A stretch of 64,000 bases of DNA from Deltaproteobacteria bacterium (GTDB lineage: Bacteria > Myxococcota_A > Polyangia > Polyangiales > Polyangiaceae): assembly GCA_003235365.1 (NCBI GenBank), contig QJWJ01000353.1, positions 1 through 64,000 of the forward strand, written 5' to 3'. The number at the start of each line of letters is the position of its first letter. The stretch's first letter is position 1. The position numbers and the translations under genes were made by a program. The notes under the pieces were generated by a model. That model made no database searches and had not been told where the DNA came from. It saw nothing but the letters and a program-made list of their open reading frames with translations. Below are positions 34,259 to 42,930 of this stretch, piece by piece.

Positions 34259-35716
34259 ATGTCGACGCTTGCGCAAAGTCGGCGCGCATTCCTCCGCGCT
34301 TTGGGCGCTGGTGCGACCGCATTGCCGTTCTTTCGTCTGTTGGAGAACAGCGCGGTGCATGCACAAGCGGCGTCGACGCCGATGCGCTACGTCAGCGTTC
34401 TGCACCTCCACTCCGCGGCGTCACCCCTCTACGTCCGACAAGCCGGCGAAACGGAGACGGACTTCGACATCGCCTACGAGGGGTGTGTGCTGAAGTGCTT
34501 CGACGACCCCGACACGTACGGGGTCAGCTTCAAGGACAAGCTGATTGCGATCGACGGGATGGACCTCGCAGTGGCACTGGCAACAGGAGACGGCGGCCAC
34601 TCCGCTGGACCTGGCGTGTTCACCGGGGCGACACCCACGTCACCGGAAAACTCGAGCATCGATCAGTTTTTGGCTGTGGAGCACGGATTGGGGGCGGATA
34701 CGCGAGTATCGAGCATTGCGCTCGGCATGGGCCTCGACACACCCGATTGGGGTATCGTTTTCGGAGCCGGCGGCGTGCTTCTGCAGAAGATCATCGATCC
34801 GACTGAGACGTACAACACGCTATTTGCGGGCATCGTGGTTGGGGACGATCCCGTAGCCTTGGCCGAAGCAGAGCGCAAACGACACTTGGGCGGTAGCCTG
34901 CTGGACTACCTGCGCAGCGACATTGGTCGGACCTACGAGCGTCTGGGAGGGGAAGAGCGAGAGAAGCTAGATCTCCACTTGACGACACTGCGGGAACTGG
35001 AAAAGCGCCTGGGTGATTTGGAGTTTCATTGCGCATCCCTGCCGGACCCTCCCCCGACTTTCGAACACCTCACGACTTTGGCCGGCGCCGGGCCGGACCT
35101 GCACGAGATCACGCAGCTGCAGATGGGTTTCCTCGCGCAAGCCATGGCCTGCGACCTGACGCGCTTCGGGTCGGTCGAACTGCATGACTTGAGCGGCGGC
35201 GCGGCTGTGGGTGCTGGCATCGTCGACATGCCAAATGACAACCACGCGGAGCTCGCTCACAAGTACTTCCCACCGATCTACGACGGCGAGGAGCTGGTGG
35301 ACCCAGGTGACCCTGAGAGCTGGGAACGACTCGCTGTCGTGCACCGCTACAATTACGGCACCGTCGCGGCGTTCATGAAAGACCTGCACGCGGCTGGAGT
35401 CCTAGATGACACACTGATCTACGTGTCCGGGGAAATGGGCGAGCCGAATCTCCACAGCTCCGAGGACACCCCGATGCTTTTGCTGGGCGGCGCGGGAGGC
35501 AAGTTCCAGATGGGGCGTCGCCTCAAGGTCAAAGACAACTGCGCCGGGAACGCGCGCAACTGCGCAGGACGAGAGCAACTCACTTCGCACAATCAAGTGC
35601 TCGTTTCCATCGCCAATGCGTTCGGCGTGGAGATCGACACTTACGGCACAGCTCTGGACACGGAGCTAACCCAAGGCGCGCTCGCCGCGTTGACGGAGTT
35701 GGGAGTGAGCTTGTGA
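34259..35716 (+). CDS. DUF1552 protein, Tat-exported, coupled to DUF1592-type cytochrome
   Basis: Start chosen at MSTLAQSRRAFLRALGAGATALPFF, a twin-arginine signal (SRRAFLRAL); the track adds seven residues. The 485-residue protein belongs to DUF1552: SVLHLHSAASPLY, SSIDQFLAVEHGLGADTRVSS, LDYLRSDIGRTYERL and the C-terminal NQVLVSIANAFGVEIDTYG. Its stop overlaps the start of the DUF1592-type gene by 4 nt (GTGA), so the two are cotranslated and probably interact outside the cytoplasm. In most genomes the cytochrome gene comes first; here the order is reversed. The reaction is unknown. Confidence 0.87.
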   Translation: MSTLAQSRRAFLRALGAGATALPFFRLLENSAVHAQAASTPMRYVSVLHLHSAASPLYVRQAGETETDFDIAYEGCVLKCFDDPDTYGVSFKDKLIAIDGMDLAVALATGDGGHSAGPGVFTGATPTSPENSSIDQFLAVEHGLGADTRVSSIALGMGLDTPDWGIVFGAGGVLLQKIIDPTETYNTLFAGIVVGDDPVALAEAERKRHLGGSLLDYLRSDIGRTYERLGGEEREKLDLHLTTLRELEKRLGDLEFHCASLPDPPPTFEHLTTLAGAGPDLHEITQLQMGFLAQAMACDLTRFGSVELHDLSGGAAVGAGIVDMPNDNHAELAHKYFPPIYDGEELVDPGDPESWERLAVVHRYNYGTVAAFMKDLHAAGVLDDTLIYVSGEMGEPNLHSSEDTPMLLLGGAGGKFQMGRRLKVKDNCAGNARNCAGREQLTSHNQVLVSIANAFGVEIDTYGTALDTELTQGALAALTELGVSL

Positions 35717-37455
35717 AGCACTCACTCCAGCGCTCAACCGCGGTCTTGGCCGTCGTCGCATCCACAACCGCGCTCGGCTGCTCGATGCCTGAAGGCGATC
35801 GCGCCGCTTCCTCGAGCATGAGCTCACAGCCGACTGAGGACGGCGGCGGTGCGGAAGTGAACTCTGATGGGTCGTCGACACAGTCAGGCGACGATTCACC
35901 GCCCAACACGCCTACAGCAAGTAGCACCACTGATGGTGACGAGGCATACCTGGAGGCCCGCGTGCGTCGCATGACGACGCGAGAATTCACGAACACCATC
36001 GCTGCGCTCCTCGGCACCGAGAGGGACTTCACGGACGTGTTGGCCCACGACGTCCCACAAGAGGGCTACGGTCGTAACCAAGCGCAATTGGTCGATCCCG
36101 TCTTCGGACGCCAACTCCAGCAAGCTGCGGAAGAGCTTGCAGCGGAGGCTGTTGCCACCGCGTTGCCGCGCCTCGCCCCCTGCTCGTCGAACCCGGGTCC
36201 CGAATGCGCGCTGACCTTCATCGAAGACTTCGGGCAACTCGCCTATCGCCGGCCCCTCGACGCGGCTGAAATCGAGGCGTTGAGGCACCTGTACGAACTC
36301 GCTGCCGAAGGCAGACCCGACGCTACGAGTCGGTTCACCAGCGGTGTTCAGTTCGTTCTTGGGGCGATGCTACAGGCTCCGAGCTTCATCTACATATCCC
36401 AAGTGGGCGAGTTGGCAGAGCCCGGTGAGGTGTCGAACCTCGACCAATGGGAGATCGCTTCGACGCTTTCGTACCTGGTCGTTGCCGGTCCTCCCGACGA
36501 AGAGCTCCGTGAAGCGGCCGCGATGGGGAAACTGTCGTCGACGGAACAACGACGCTCCCACGCCGAACGCCTCGTGGTTACGGACGCTGGGCAGGCTCAG
36601 GTGCGCGCCTTCATCCGACAATGGCTACACTTGGACAAGGTGGCAACCATCGACAAGTCGGATCCACGCTTTGCTCAGTTGCGGGGCCCCCTGCTCGACG
36701 AAGCCAATGCCTTCATCGACGAAGTCACCCTGCGCGACGATGGAACGCTCAGCAAACTGCTCACCGCTGGCTACACCGTCGTCGGACCAGAACTCGAACA
36801 GTTCTATGGGATCACGACTGGACCGGACGGGCGCGCCAGTTTGGCCGGCACAGGGCGCGTCGGGATTTTACAACAGGGCGCGTTTCTGGCGGCCAACTCA
36901 GCGGCGAACATCTCATCTCCGATCGAGCGGGCCGTGGCGTTGCTGGATCGCGTGACTTGCGTACCGCCGCTGCCGCCGTCCTTTCTCGACGTCGTGGTCA
37001 AACAACCCGAACCGGATCCCGATGCCACGACGCGGGAACTCTTCGCCGCACACGCCGCTGATCCCGGGTGTTTCGTTTGCCATGAACGCCTCGACGGCGC
37101 CGGATTTCCGTTCGAGAGCTTCGGCCCCATTGGGGAAAGCCGCACCGAGCAGTCCGGCAAATCCATCGACACTTCGGGACAGCTGATCTCACGCATCGAT
37201 GCGGACGGCCCGGTTGCTGACAGCGCCGAACTGTCTCAACGCTTGGCCGAGAGCGCAGACGTCAAGCGTTGCTTCGCACGGCAACTATATCGCTACGCCG
37301 CAGCTGCTTCCGACCCGCGCCGCGAAGAGACGTTCTTGCGTGGCCTCGAAGCGGAAGGGGCAATGAGTGACCGGGTGAAGGAGCTGGTCGTTTCGTTTGC
37401 GGCAAGTGACAGCTTCCTGCGTCGACAGCAGCCGCTCGCAGCGACCTCCAAATAG
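35713..37455 (+). CDS. DUF1587/1595/1592/1588/1585 haem-binding lipoprotein
   Basis: GTG start with RBS GGGAGTGAG; lipoprotein signal STTALGC. The domains run in the order typical of planctomycete/myxobacterial cytochromes: DUF1587 (RRMTTREFTNTIAALLG), DUF1595 (FGQLAYRRPLDAAEIEAL), DUF1592 (LGAMLQAPSFIYISQVG to QWLHLDKVATIDKS), DUF1588 (GRVGILQQGAFLAANS, and CFVCHERLDGAGFPFE with a CxxCH haem c motif) and DUF1585 (CFARQLYRYAAAAS). Length 580. The N-terminal haem domain often found in this family is absent, so only one haem site is seen. It is coupled to the Tat-exported DUF1552 protein. Probably a surface redox or degradation complex; the substrate is unknown. Confidence 0.9.
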   Translation: MKHSLQRSTAVLAVVASTTALGCSMPEGDRAASSSMSSQPTEDGGGAEVNSDGSSTQSGDDSPPNTPTASSTTDGDEAYLEARVRRMTTREFTNTIAALLGTERDFTDVLAHDVPQEGYGRNQAQLVDPVFGRQLQQAAEELAAEAVATALPRLAPCSSNPGPECALTFIEDFGQLAYRRPLDAAEIEALRHLYELAAEGRPDATSRFTSGVQFVLGAMLQAPSFIYISQVGELAEPGEVSNLDQWEIASTLSYLVVAGPPDEELREAAAMGKLSSTEQRRSHAERLVVTDAGQAQVRAFIRQWLHLDKVATIDKSDPRFAQLRGPLLDEANAFIDEVTLRDDGTLSKLLTAGYTVVGPELEQFYGITTGPDGRASLAGTGRVGILQQGAFLAANSAANISSPIERAVALLDRVTCVPPLPPSFLDVVVKQPEPDPDATTRELFAAHAADPGCFVCHERLDGAGFPFESFGPIGESRTEQSGKSIDTSGQLISRIDADGPVADSAELSQRLAESADVKRCFARQLYRYAAAASDPRREETFLRGLEAEGAMSDRVKELVVSFAASDSFLRRQQPLAATSK

Positions 37456-37598
37456 TGAATGCGACTGGGCAGTGCACGGCCCCGCGCGCCTCGACGCTCT
37501 TCGGCCGCCGAGTGCTCAATCGAGCTCCGTACTCGACAAGCACTGGGTTCGTACTCTAACGTCACACGCCGAACCTACCCACGAAGGAGCTCGCCAAG

Positions 37599-38156
37599 AT
37601 GATGCGTTCCCCACTGAGTCTCGCGTTCCCTCGCGTTCTGGCCGCGTTGCTGCTGGCGCTCACATGCGCGTGCGGCTCTTCACTCAACTACGCGTACACG
37701 GGCGCGCCAGGCATCTACACGCTGACGAACCTTCATTTCGACGCGGGGCGAAACCGCATCTATTCCACCCACTACCTGTTGGAGCCGATGATCCCCGTGT
37801 GCACTCAGGTACGCGTGGAGGCGGTCTCCGCGAAGAAGGCCGTCTTCACGGTCAACGGCAAAGAGTACAGCTACTTCTTCGAAAAGTACCTCCAACGCTC
37901 GCCACAACAGCAGCTCGACCTAGTCTTCGGTCCGAAGTGTCCGGACCTCACGCAACTTTCTGAAGTGGATCAGAAAGGGATCAAGGCCGGCTCGGCCGCC
38001 CTGGGCATGACTCGACGCGGAGTGGAGATCGCCAACGGCGTGCCCCCCGACCACGTCAACCGACCCGATTCGAAGGAATGGAAGTACTGGGTCAACCGCT
38101 TCAGCACGCGCCGTATCGTGTTTGACGGTAACGTCGTGAGTGGAATCCACGATTGA
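37599..38156 (+). CDS. Small lipoprotein with BamE/SmpA-like C-terminal segment
   Basis: A 185-residue protein with RBS AAGGAG and two adjacent ATG codons. Signal LLLALTCAC gives a lipobox (LTCAC; either Cys may be used). The C-terminal part SAALGMTRRGVEIANGVPPDHV...WKYWVNRFSTRRIVFDGNVV resembles the GMTxxxVxxxxGxP...W.Y...F.xG.V pattern of BamE/SmpA-like domains, but the rest is not BamE. It may be a periplasmic adaptor. It is the last gene before repeat copy B. Confidence 0.7.
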   Translation: MMRSPLSLAFPRVLAALLLALTCACGSSLNYAYTGAPGIYTLTNLHFDAGRNRIYSTHYLLEPMIPVCTQVRVEAVSAKKAVFTVNGKEYSYFFEKYLQRSPQQQLDLVFGPKCPDLTQLSEVDQKGIKAGSAALGMTRRGVEIANGVPPDHVNRPDSKEWKYWVNRFSTRRIVFDGNVVSGIHD

Positions 38157-38576
38157 GCGCCAAGCCACGTGGCGCAACCGTCGCTCGCCCAGCGTCGGAG
38201 AACCAGCGCTCCAGAAAGACAAGTTCCCAGTATCACCCTGGCGGGACCTGGGGCTCATTCGGACGACGGGCGGCGTGCTCCGCGTATGCAATCTGGTCGC
38301 CCACCTCCTCTAGGGCGCCGATCAACTTGCCAGTGTACGGAAATGCCCCGAGAAATCGCCCCAGCGGGGGTGAGGGCGTTTTTCGGGGCCACGTTCGGGC
38401 ACTCTTGCTCGCAGCTCAGTGCCCCAGGTTGTTGATTTGTCGCGGCAATCAACATGATTGCCGCTCCAGGGGTCGGTTCTTACCCTCCGCATTTCGCCAA
38501 GCTACGAAGCCGCTCGGTGAGGAGAACCTTCGTCATCATGGCTGCGCCCATCGAGATCCGTTAAGCTATCCGGGTC
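38157..38576. other. Intergenic region holding repeat copy B
   Basis: 420 nt between the small lipoprotein and the Ser/Thr kinase gene. Apart from the repeat (38312-38465) I see no gene; ORFs 38153..38596 and 38169..38435 translate the repeat. The kinase promoter is probably between 38466 and 38560. Confidence 0.55.
38312..38465 (+). repeat. Dispersed structured repeat, full copy B (154 nt)
   Basis: Same length as copy A and most of the sequence identical. The closing stem here uses AGGGCGCC and AGTGCCCC: one A-T pair of copy A is replaced by G-C, a compensatory change. CCCCGAGAAATCGCCC (38346-38361) pairs with GGGCGTTTTTCGGGG (38374-38388), and the element ends with GCGGCAATC-AACAT-GATTGCCGC. 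Confidence 0.92.
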
Positions 38577-40961
38577 ATGGGGGAGCGGCGCAATGATGTG
38601 GTTGCTGACGGTCGAGAGGCATTCGCGCAGACCGAAGAACGCCCCTCCGCCGCACACACATCCGAGGTGAAGGCCAAGCTCGAAACCCAGGTGCCGGTCG
38701 GAGCTGCGCTCGACGACGATGGAAAACCATTGCTCTTCGGTCGAGGCACGCGCATCAAACGCTTCGTGGTCGAACGCCGACTCGGCGAAGGCGGAATGGG
38801 CGTCGTGCTCGCGGCGCGAGACCCCAAACTGCGTCGCCGCGTGGCGCTGAAGTTGCTCCGCCTCGATATGAACCTGAGCACACGAGTCCAGGCCAGAGCT
38901 CGTATGTTGCGCGAAGCCCAGGCCATGGCGAGAGTGACGCACCCCAACCTCGTGACCATCTACGAGGTCGGCACCGTTGGTCAACACGTGTTCCTCGCGA
39001 TGGAGTTCGTGTCCGGGGTAACCCTGCGCCGCTGGCTACGCAAAACGAGACCGCTCCACCAAGTCATCGACTTGTTCGAACAAGCCGGTAGGGCCTTGCA
39101 AGCCGTGCACGACGCGGGGCTGGTGCACCGCGACTTCAAGCCAGCCAACGTCATGGTGACGAAGAAGCACGTCGCCAAGGTTCTCGACCTCGGTATCGCA
39201 CGCAAAGCTGACGAAGAGATCGCACGGGTCGTGGACGGTCCCCCCACTTCCATGAAGCTCGAAACGATGGATACGGAGTGTGGTGGTGGACGCCCCGCCC
39301 CGGGGAGCCAACGGTTCAATTGGCTCGATAGCGACTTGACCACCGCCGGGCAGCTGATCGGGACTCCGGCGTACATGGCCCCAGAACAGCTTCGCGGCGA
39401 AGGCTCGACGCCAGCGACTGATCAGTTCGCGTTCGCCGTGGCGTTGTTTGAAGCCTTGGCTGGCAGGCGGCCTTTCGAAGCCAACGATCGGGACGGGTTG
39501 TTGGCGGCGATGGAGGAGCGTCGAATGTCTCCGTGGCCCGAGGTCAGCGCGATGCCGCCAGGACTGAGGAAGCCACTCGAGCGGGCACTCGCCGCGGACC
39601 CCGAAGACCGATTCCCTTCGATGACGGCCTTGTTGAGCACCATCCGCGAGTCGCTGGGGGTGCGCCTTCGACTGCCTGAACTCGCCTCCAACTGGCAGCA
39701 GGATGATCGTCCGAAACGTCGGTTGCTCGAAGACTCCGAGGCACTCGCCGAATCCTGGTCGCTGCTGCAACGGTATCCCGACGCGCTGACGGGAGCCGAA
39801 GCCGAGTTCATTCGAGCGTCTTGGAACCACGCGCTAGGACGACGGCTCAAACGGCGTGGTGCAATCGCGGGCGCTGGAGCTCTGGCGCTGCTCTGGGCTC
39901 CGACAGCGTGGCTGCTGGAACGTCGCAGCGCAGAGCTGGCTGAGGCGACCGAGCGCAGAGTATTGGCGCGCATCTCCTCCGTGCGGGACGCCGTCCTTTC
40001 GGTGTTCAACCAAGCCGAGGGAGAAATCCTGCGGATGTTCGAACAACGACACATCTGGATGCCGCTGGTTGTCGATGCACTGGCGCCGCACGCCCAGAGG
40101 GGGGCCAGCCAGTTCGAAACCAAGCTGGTTGCAGAGTTGAAGAGAATCAACGACTACTTCCGACCGGTTGTCGAGGGCAACCAGATGATCTCATCGTTGA
40201 TGCTTGCGACGGACGAGGACGACGAGGTGTTGGTGTTCGACGACCCTGATGCAGAGAACTTCACCCCCCCATACCGTCTGTACAACCGCCTCGTTCGCAA
40301 ACGCGCGTTCAACGAAAACGCCTTCGAGGTGTTCTGGCCTCCTGGGCCCGATGGCGAGCCGCACTGGAATTGGTTGTACGTCGGCGGGGCAGACAGGCGC
40401 GGGCAGCCGTGGATGGGCTACACACCAACCGCTCGTCCGTGGTTCCGAGACGCAACCGAGCACGAAGTACCGACGATCTCGTGGACTCGCCCCTACTTGT
40501 TCTTCGTCACGAAGGATGCTGGGATCACTGGCTCGATCAGCTGGCGGTCTGGACCGACACGATACGTTCTGGGCGTGGACTTCATGCTCACCGACATTTC
40601 ACTGACCGCAACACAACTCGACGATAGCGAATTCCTGGCAATGGTGCTGACTCGGCAGGGCGGCGTGGTGGGCTTGCCAGCGGACCAGCGCTTTGGAACG
40701 CCGAAAGACGTCCGTTCGTTCTTTGCTGAATTCGACACGACACGACGAGCCGAAAAAGCGCAAGGCAAGAACGCCGATTCCGCGGCACAACTACCCTTGC
40801 CGGCAGACTTGGGGATTGGCGTCCTGACCCGCGCGGCGGAAGCGAGACCCGCAAGAGACGGCGTGTTCGCCTTCGACTACGACGGGCAACAGCGCTGGGC
40901 AGGACTTGCAAGTCTCGGCGCACCGAGACTCGGTCTCGAGGTGCTCGTCGTTCAGCGCTGA
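38577..40961 (+). CDS. Membrane Ser/Thr protein kinase with C-terminal Cache-like sensor
   Basis: A 794-residue protein. The kinase domain covers ~60-365: Gly loop LGEGGMGVVLAA, VALKLL (Lys), catalytic loop VHRDFKPANVMV, DLG instead of DFG, and GTPAYMAPEQL. Between DLG and APE lies an unusually long (~50 residue) activation segment rich in acidic and Gly/Pro residues. A single transmembrane helix (~GAIAGAGALALLWAPTAWLL) is followed by an extracytoplasmic dCache-like domain with helix ERRVLARISSVRDAVLSVF and the core YTPTARPWFRDA...RPYLFFVTKDAGITGS. It should phosphorylate cytoplasmic targets in response to an external small ligand. The target is unknown. Confidence 0.92.
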   Translation: MGERRNDVVADGREAFAQTEERPSAAHTSEVKAKLETQVPVGAALDDDGKPLLFGRGTRIKRFVVERRLGEGGMGVVLAARDPKLRRRVALKLLRLDMNLSTRVQARARMLREAQAMARVTHPNLVTIYEVGTVGQHVFLAMEFVSGVTLRRWLRKTRPLHQVIDLFEQAGRALQAVHDAGLVHRDFKPANVMVTKKHVAKVLDLGIARKADEEIARVVDGPPTSMKLETMDTECGGGRPAPGSQRFNWLDSDLTTAGQLIGTPAYMAPEQLRGEGSTPATDQFAFAVALFEALAGRRPFEANDRDGLLAAMEERRMSPWPEVSAMPPGLRKPLERALAADPEDRFPSMTALLSTIRESLGVRLRLPELASNWQQDDRPKRRLLEDSEALAESWSLLQRYPDALTGAEAEFIRASWNHALGRRLKRRGAIAGAGALALLWAPTAWLLERRSAELAEATERRVLARISSVRDAVLSVFNQAEGEILRMFEQRHIWMPLVVDALAPHAQRGASQFETKLVAELKRINDYFRPVVEGNQMISSLMLATDEDDEVLVFDDPDAENFTPPYRLYNRLVRKRAFNENAFEVFWPPGPDGEPHWNWLYVGGADRRGQPWMGYTPTARPWFRDATEHEVPTISWTRPYLFFVTKDAGITGSISWRSGPTRYVLGVDFMLTDISLTATQLDDSEFLAMVLTRQGGVVGLPADQRFGTPKDVRSFFAEFDTTRRAEKAQGKNADSAAQLPLPADLGIGVLTRAAEARPARDGVFAFDYDGQQRWAGLASLGAPRLGLEVLVVQR

Positions 40962-41129
40962 GACATCGCTCCAACGTCAACCGATGACGAGCATCGCTCG
41001 GCAATTTCCCACGCGCTGTTCGACGCTCAACAGCAGCCCAAGTCCGCCTTGTGGGCATTGGTCGACTTCTGCAGGTGAACGAGATCGGACACGGAATCCG
41101 CTCCGGCCGCCCTCGGGCGCGCCGTCAGT

Positions 41130-42527
41130 TCACAAACCCGGGACGGGGCCAGATGGCGGATCCCCGTATTCGCCAACGTCTATTCCGAAGTAGCCCAAGA
41201 TCGACGAGTGCAACGCCCCAGTGGGACGACCGCCTGCATCGACGACGCGCCCGGTCTTGAAGCCTCCAACGTTACCCGCCAACATGTACGGCACGCGTTT
41301 TCGACTGTGACTATCGCCATCGCCGTTTTCGGAGCAGTACAGTGCGAGGGTTTCCTCGAATAGGCTCCCGTTGGCGCCCGGTGCCTCTTTGAGCGCACCT
41401 ACGACGTTGGCGAACCGCCGAGCCTTGAAGCGCGACGTCTGCACCACGCGCGCGTTGGCGATACGCATCGCCGCCTCTCGACCGTCCCTGCTGATCACGT
41501 CGTCCAAGTCTTTCGCGCGGTCGTTGTCGTCGAGTTTGTGAGAGATGAAGTGATCGCTCCAGTCGCTACAGCCCTCGGGCAACTCGTACTTGCCGTAGTT
41601 GACGTCCCAACTGTTGCTGTACTGCACGACCGCCACGCGCGTCAGATCACACTGGAAAGCCATGATGGTCAGATCCAACATCAACTTGGTGTTGGTGTGC
41701 ATGTCCCGAGTGCGTTCGGGGTCCTCGGGGATGGAACAACCGGCAGTGACCGTCGTGTTCTGGATCTGCTGTTCGAGCTCGCGTACCGACTGCATGTACT
41801 GATCAACCCGCTGGCGGTCGGCAGCGCCCAGACGGTTGCCCAGTCGCGTCGCGTCCTCGATGGCGTAGTCGAGAATGCTCGCCTCTCGGCTGCGGATCTC
41901 GGTCGGCATGTTGTTCACCTGCGCCGCAGGGTCCAGCCCGGAGAAGACAGTGTCGAACAGCGCCGTCGCGTTGCGATACACCGCCTCGGCCTGACCGTTC
42001 TCGCGAAACGACAAGAAGCCTTGGGTGATTGCAGTGTCGCCCGTGGCGCTCGACGTCAGACTGCGATAGGCCGTCTCTGCTTGGATCTGCGACGCCAAGT
42101 ACTGGTCCAGCGTCGGCTTCGGCGTCACCTCGGGGCTGGCGCCGCGCGCATTGTGCGCGGAGAGGGCCATCGACGGATTGTGAATGTCGTTGCAAATCGC
42201 CTGATGGTCGACGTTCGTCACCCAGGTGATGTCCGAAAACACGGGCCCTGATGCGGGCCATTCGATCTCTGCATCGAACCCCGCCATGTCGACGAGGCAC
42301 TCCGTCAGGTCGGATTCGCTGATGGCATCGGTCACAGCCGGTTCCCAGCGGCTGGGCTCGGTTCCGCACGGACAGAAGAACGCCAAGAAGCGCTGGGGAC
42401 CAGTCGTCTGAGCGCTGACAGTCCTGGGGCGCATCGCCTCGAGGAAGGGAAGCGCGAGCGTCACCCCCGCACCACGCAACAACGTGCGACGCGAGATGGG
42501 GCGTACAATCATCCGTCGAATGCTCAT
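41130..42527 (-). CDS. DUF1552 protein, Tat-exported (orphan)
   Basis: Start chosen at MSIRRMIVRPISRRTLLRGAGVTLALPFLEAM, a twin-arginine signal (SRRTLLRGAG), preceded by GGAGAAG. The 465-residue protein is DUF1552: FLAFFCPCGTEPSRWEP at the N-terminus, PTLDQYLASQIQAETAYRSL, LDYAIEDATRLGNRLGAADR and a C-terminal GALHSSILGYFGIDVGEYG. No DUF1592-type gene is adjacent; the giant DUF4215 lipoprotein lies upstream on the same strand, separated by a strong terminator. It is the third DUF1552 gene in the window and clearly diverged from the other two. The function is unknown. Confidence 0.86.
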   Translation of the reverse strand: MSIRRMIVRPISRRTLLRGAGVTLALPFLEAMRPRTVSAQTTGPQRFLAFFCPCGTEPSRWEPAVTDAISESDLTECLVDMAGFDAEIEWPASGPVFSDITWVTNVDHQAICNDIHNPSMALSAHNARGASPEVTPKPTLDQYLASQIQAETAYRSLTSSATGDTAITQGFLSFRENGQAEAVYRNATALFDTVFSGLDPAAQVNNMPTEIRSREASILDYAIEDATRLGNRLGAADRQRVDQYMQSVRELEQQIQNTTVTAGCSIPEDPERTRDMHTNTKLMLDLTIMAFQCDLTRVAVVQYSNSWDVNYGKYELPEGCSDWSDHFISHKLDDNDRAKDLDDVISRDGREAAMRIANARVVQTSRFKARRFANVVGALKEAPGANGSLFEETLALYCSENGDGDSHSRKRVPYMLAGNVGGFKTGRVVDAGGRPTGALHSSILGYFGIDVGEYGDPPSGPVPGL

Positions 42528-42930
42528 CTTCTTCTCCGCGTTTCGCCCTTCAGATCTGACCTGCCGTGGGTGACGGCCCTGGATTGCCACAGCGCCATTG
42601 CGGTGTTTCCCGCAGCTGACTGATGGCACTTCGGCCAGAAAATATCACAAGCCGAGCGGCGCGCTGGCGGGGCTGGGCGGCGCGACCGTCACACCTCACG
42701 GCCGGTTTCAATAGGGCCTGATCATTCCGCTGCAGGGCGGTATCGCGGAGCGTCGTGAAACGGATTCTCGACGCTTCGATGGGAAAGGAATGGTCGGTCT
42801 ACGATCGACTGAGGGATCGCCAGTCCGTGCGCGGTCTCTGTTGGGACTCACTGCGGCCGAGCACGAACACGCGATTCCCCGCCATACGTCGTGGTGGGGA
42901 ATCGCGCGTCTCGCTCTACGAAGCCCTCAC
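42528..42930. other. Intergenic region between DUF4215 gene and DUF1552 gene
   Basis: About 400 nt on the minus-strand side, containing the terminator hairpin at 42871-42905 and then the presumed DUF1552 promoter. No gene is recognised; ORF 42755..42958 runs through the hairpin. Confidence 0.5.
42871..42905 (-). terminator. Strong intrinsic terminator-like hairpin after DUF4215 gene
   Basis: GCGATTCCCCGCCA (42871-42884) pairs with TGGTGGGGAATCGC (42892-42905) in a 14-bp stem with one G-U pair and a 7-nt loop. It lies 26 nt beyond the stop of the minus-strand DUF4215 gene, separating it from the DUF1552 gene. Confidence 0.75.

Noticed and set aside
38153-38596. ORFs with phrases like FFGATFGHSCSQL or VFRGHVRALLLAA
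   Set aside because: These are translations of the dispersed repeat in two frames (also at 12346..12789 and 57165..57512). Similar 'proteins' in databases would be repeat artefacts.
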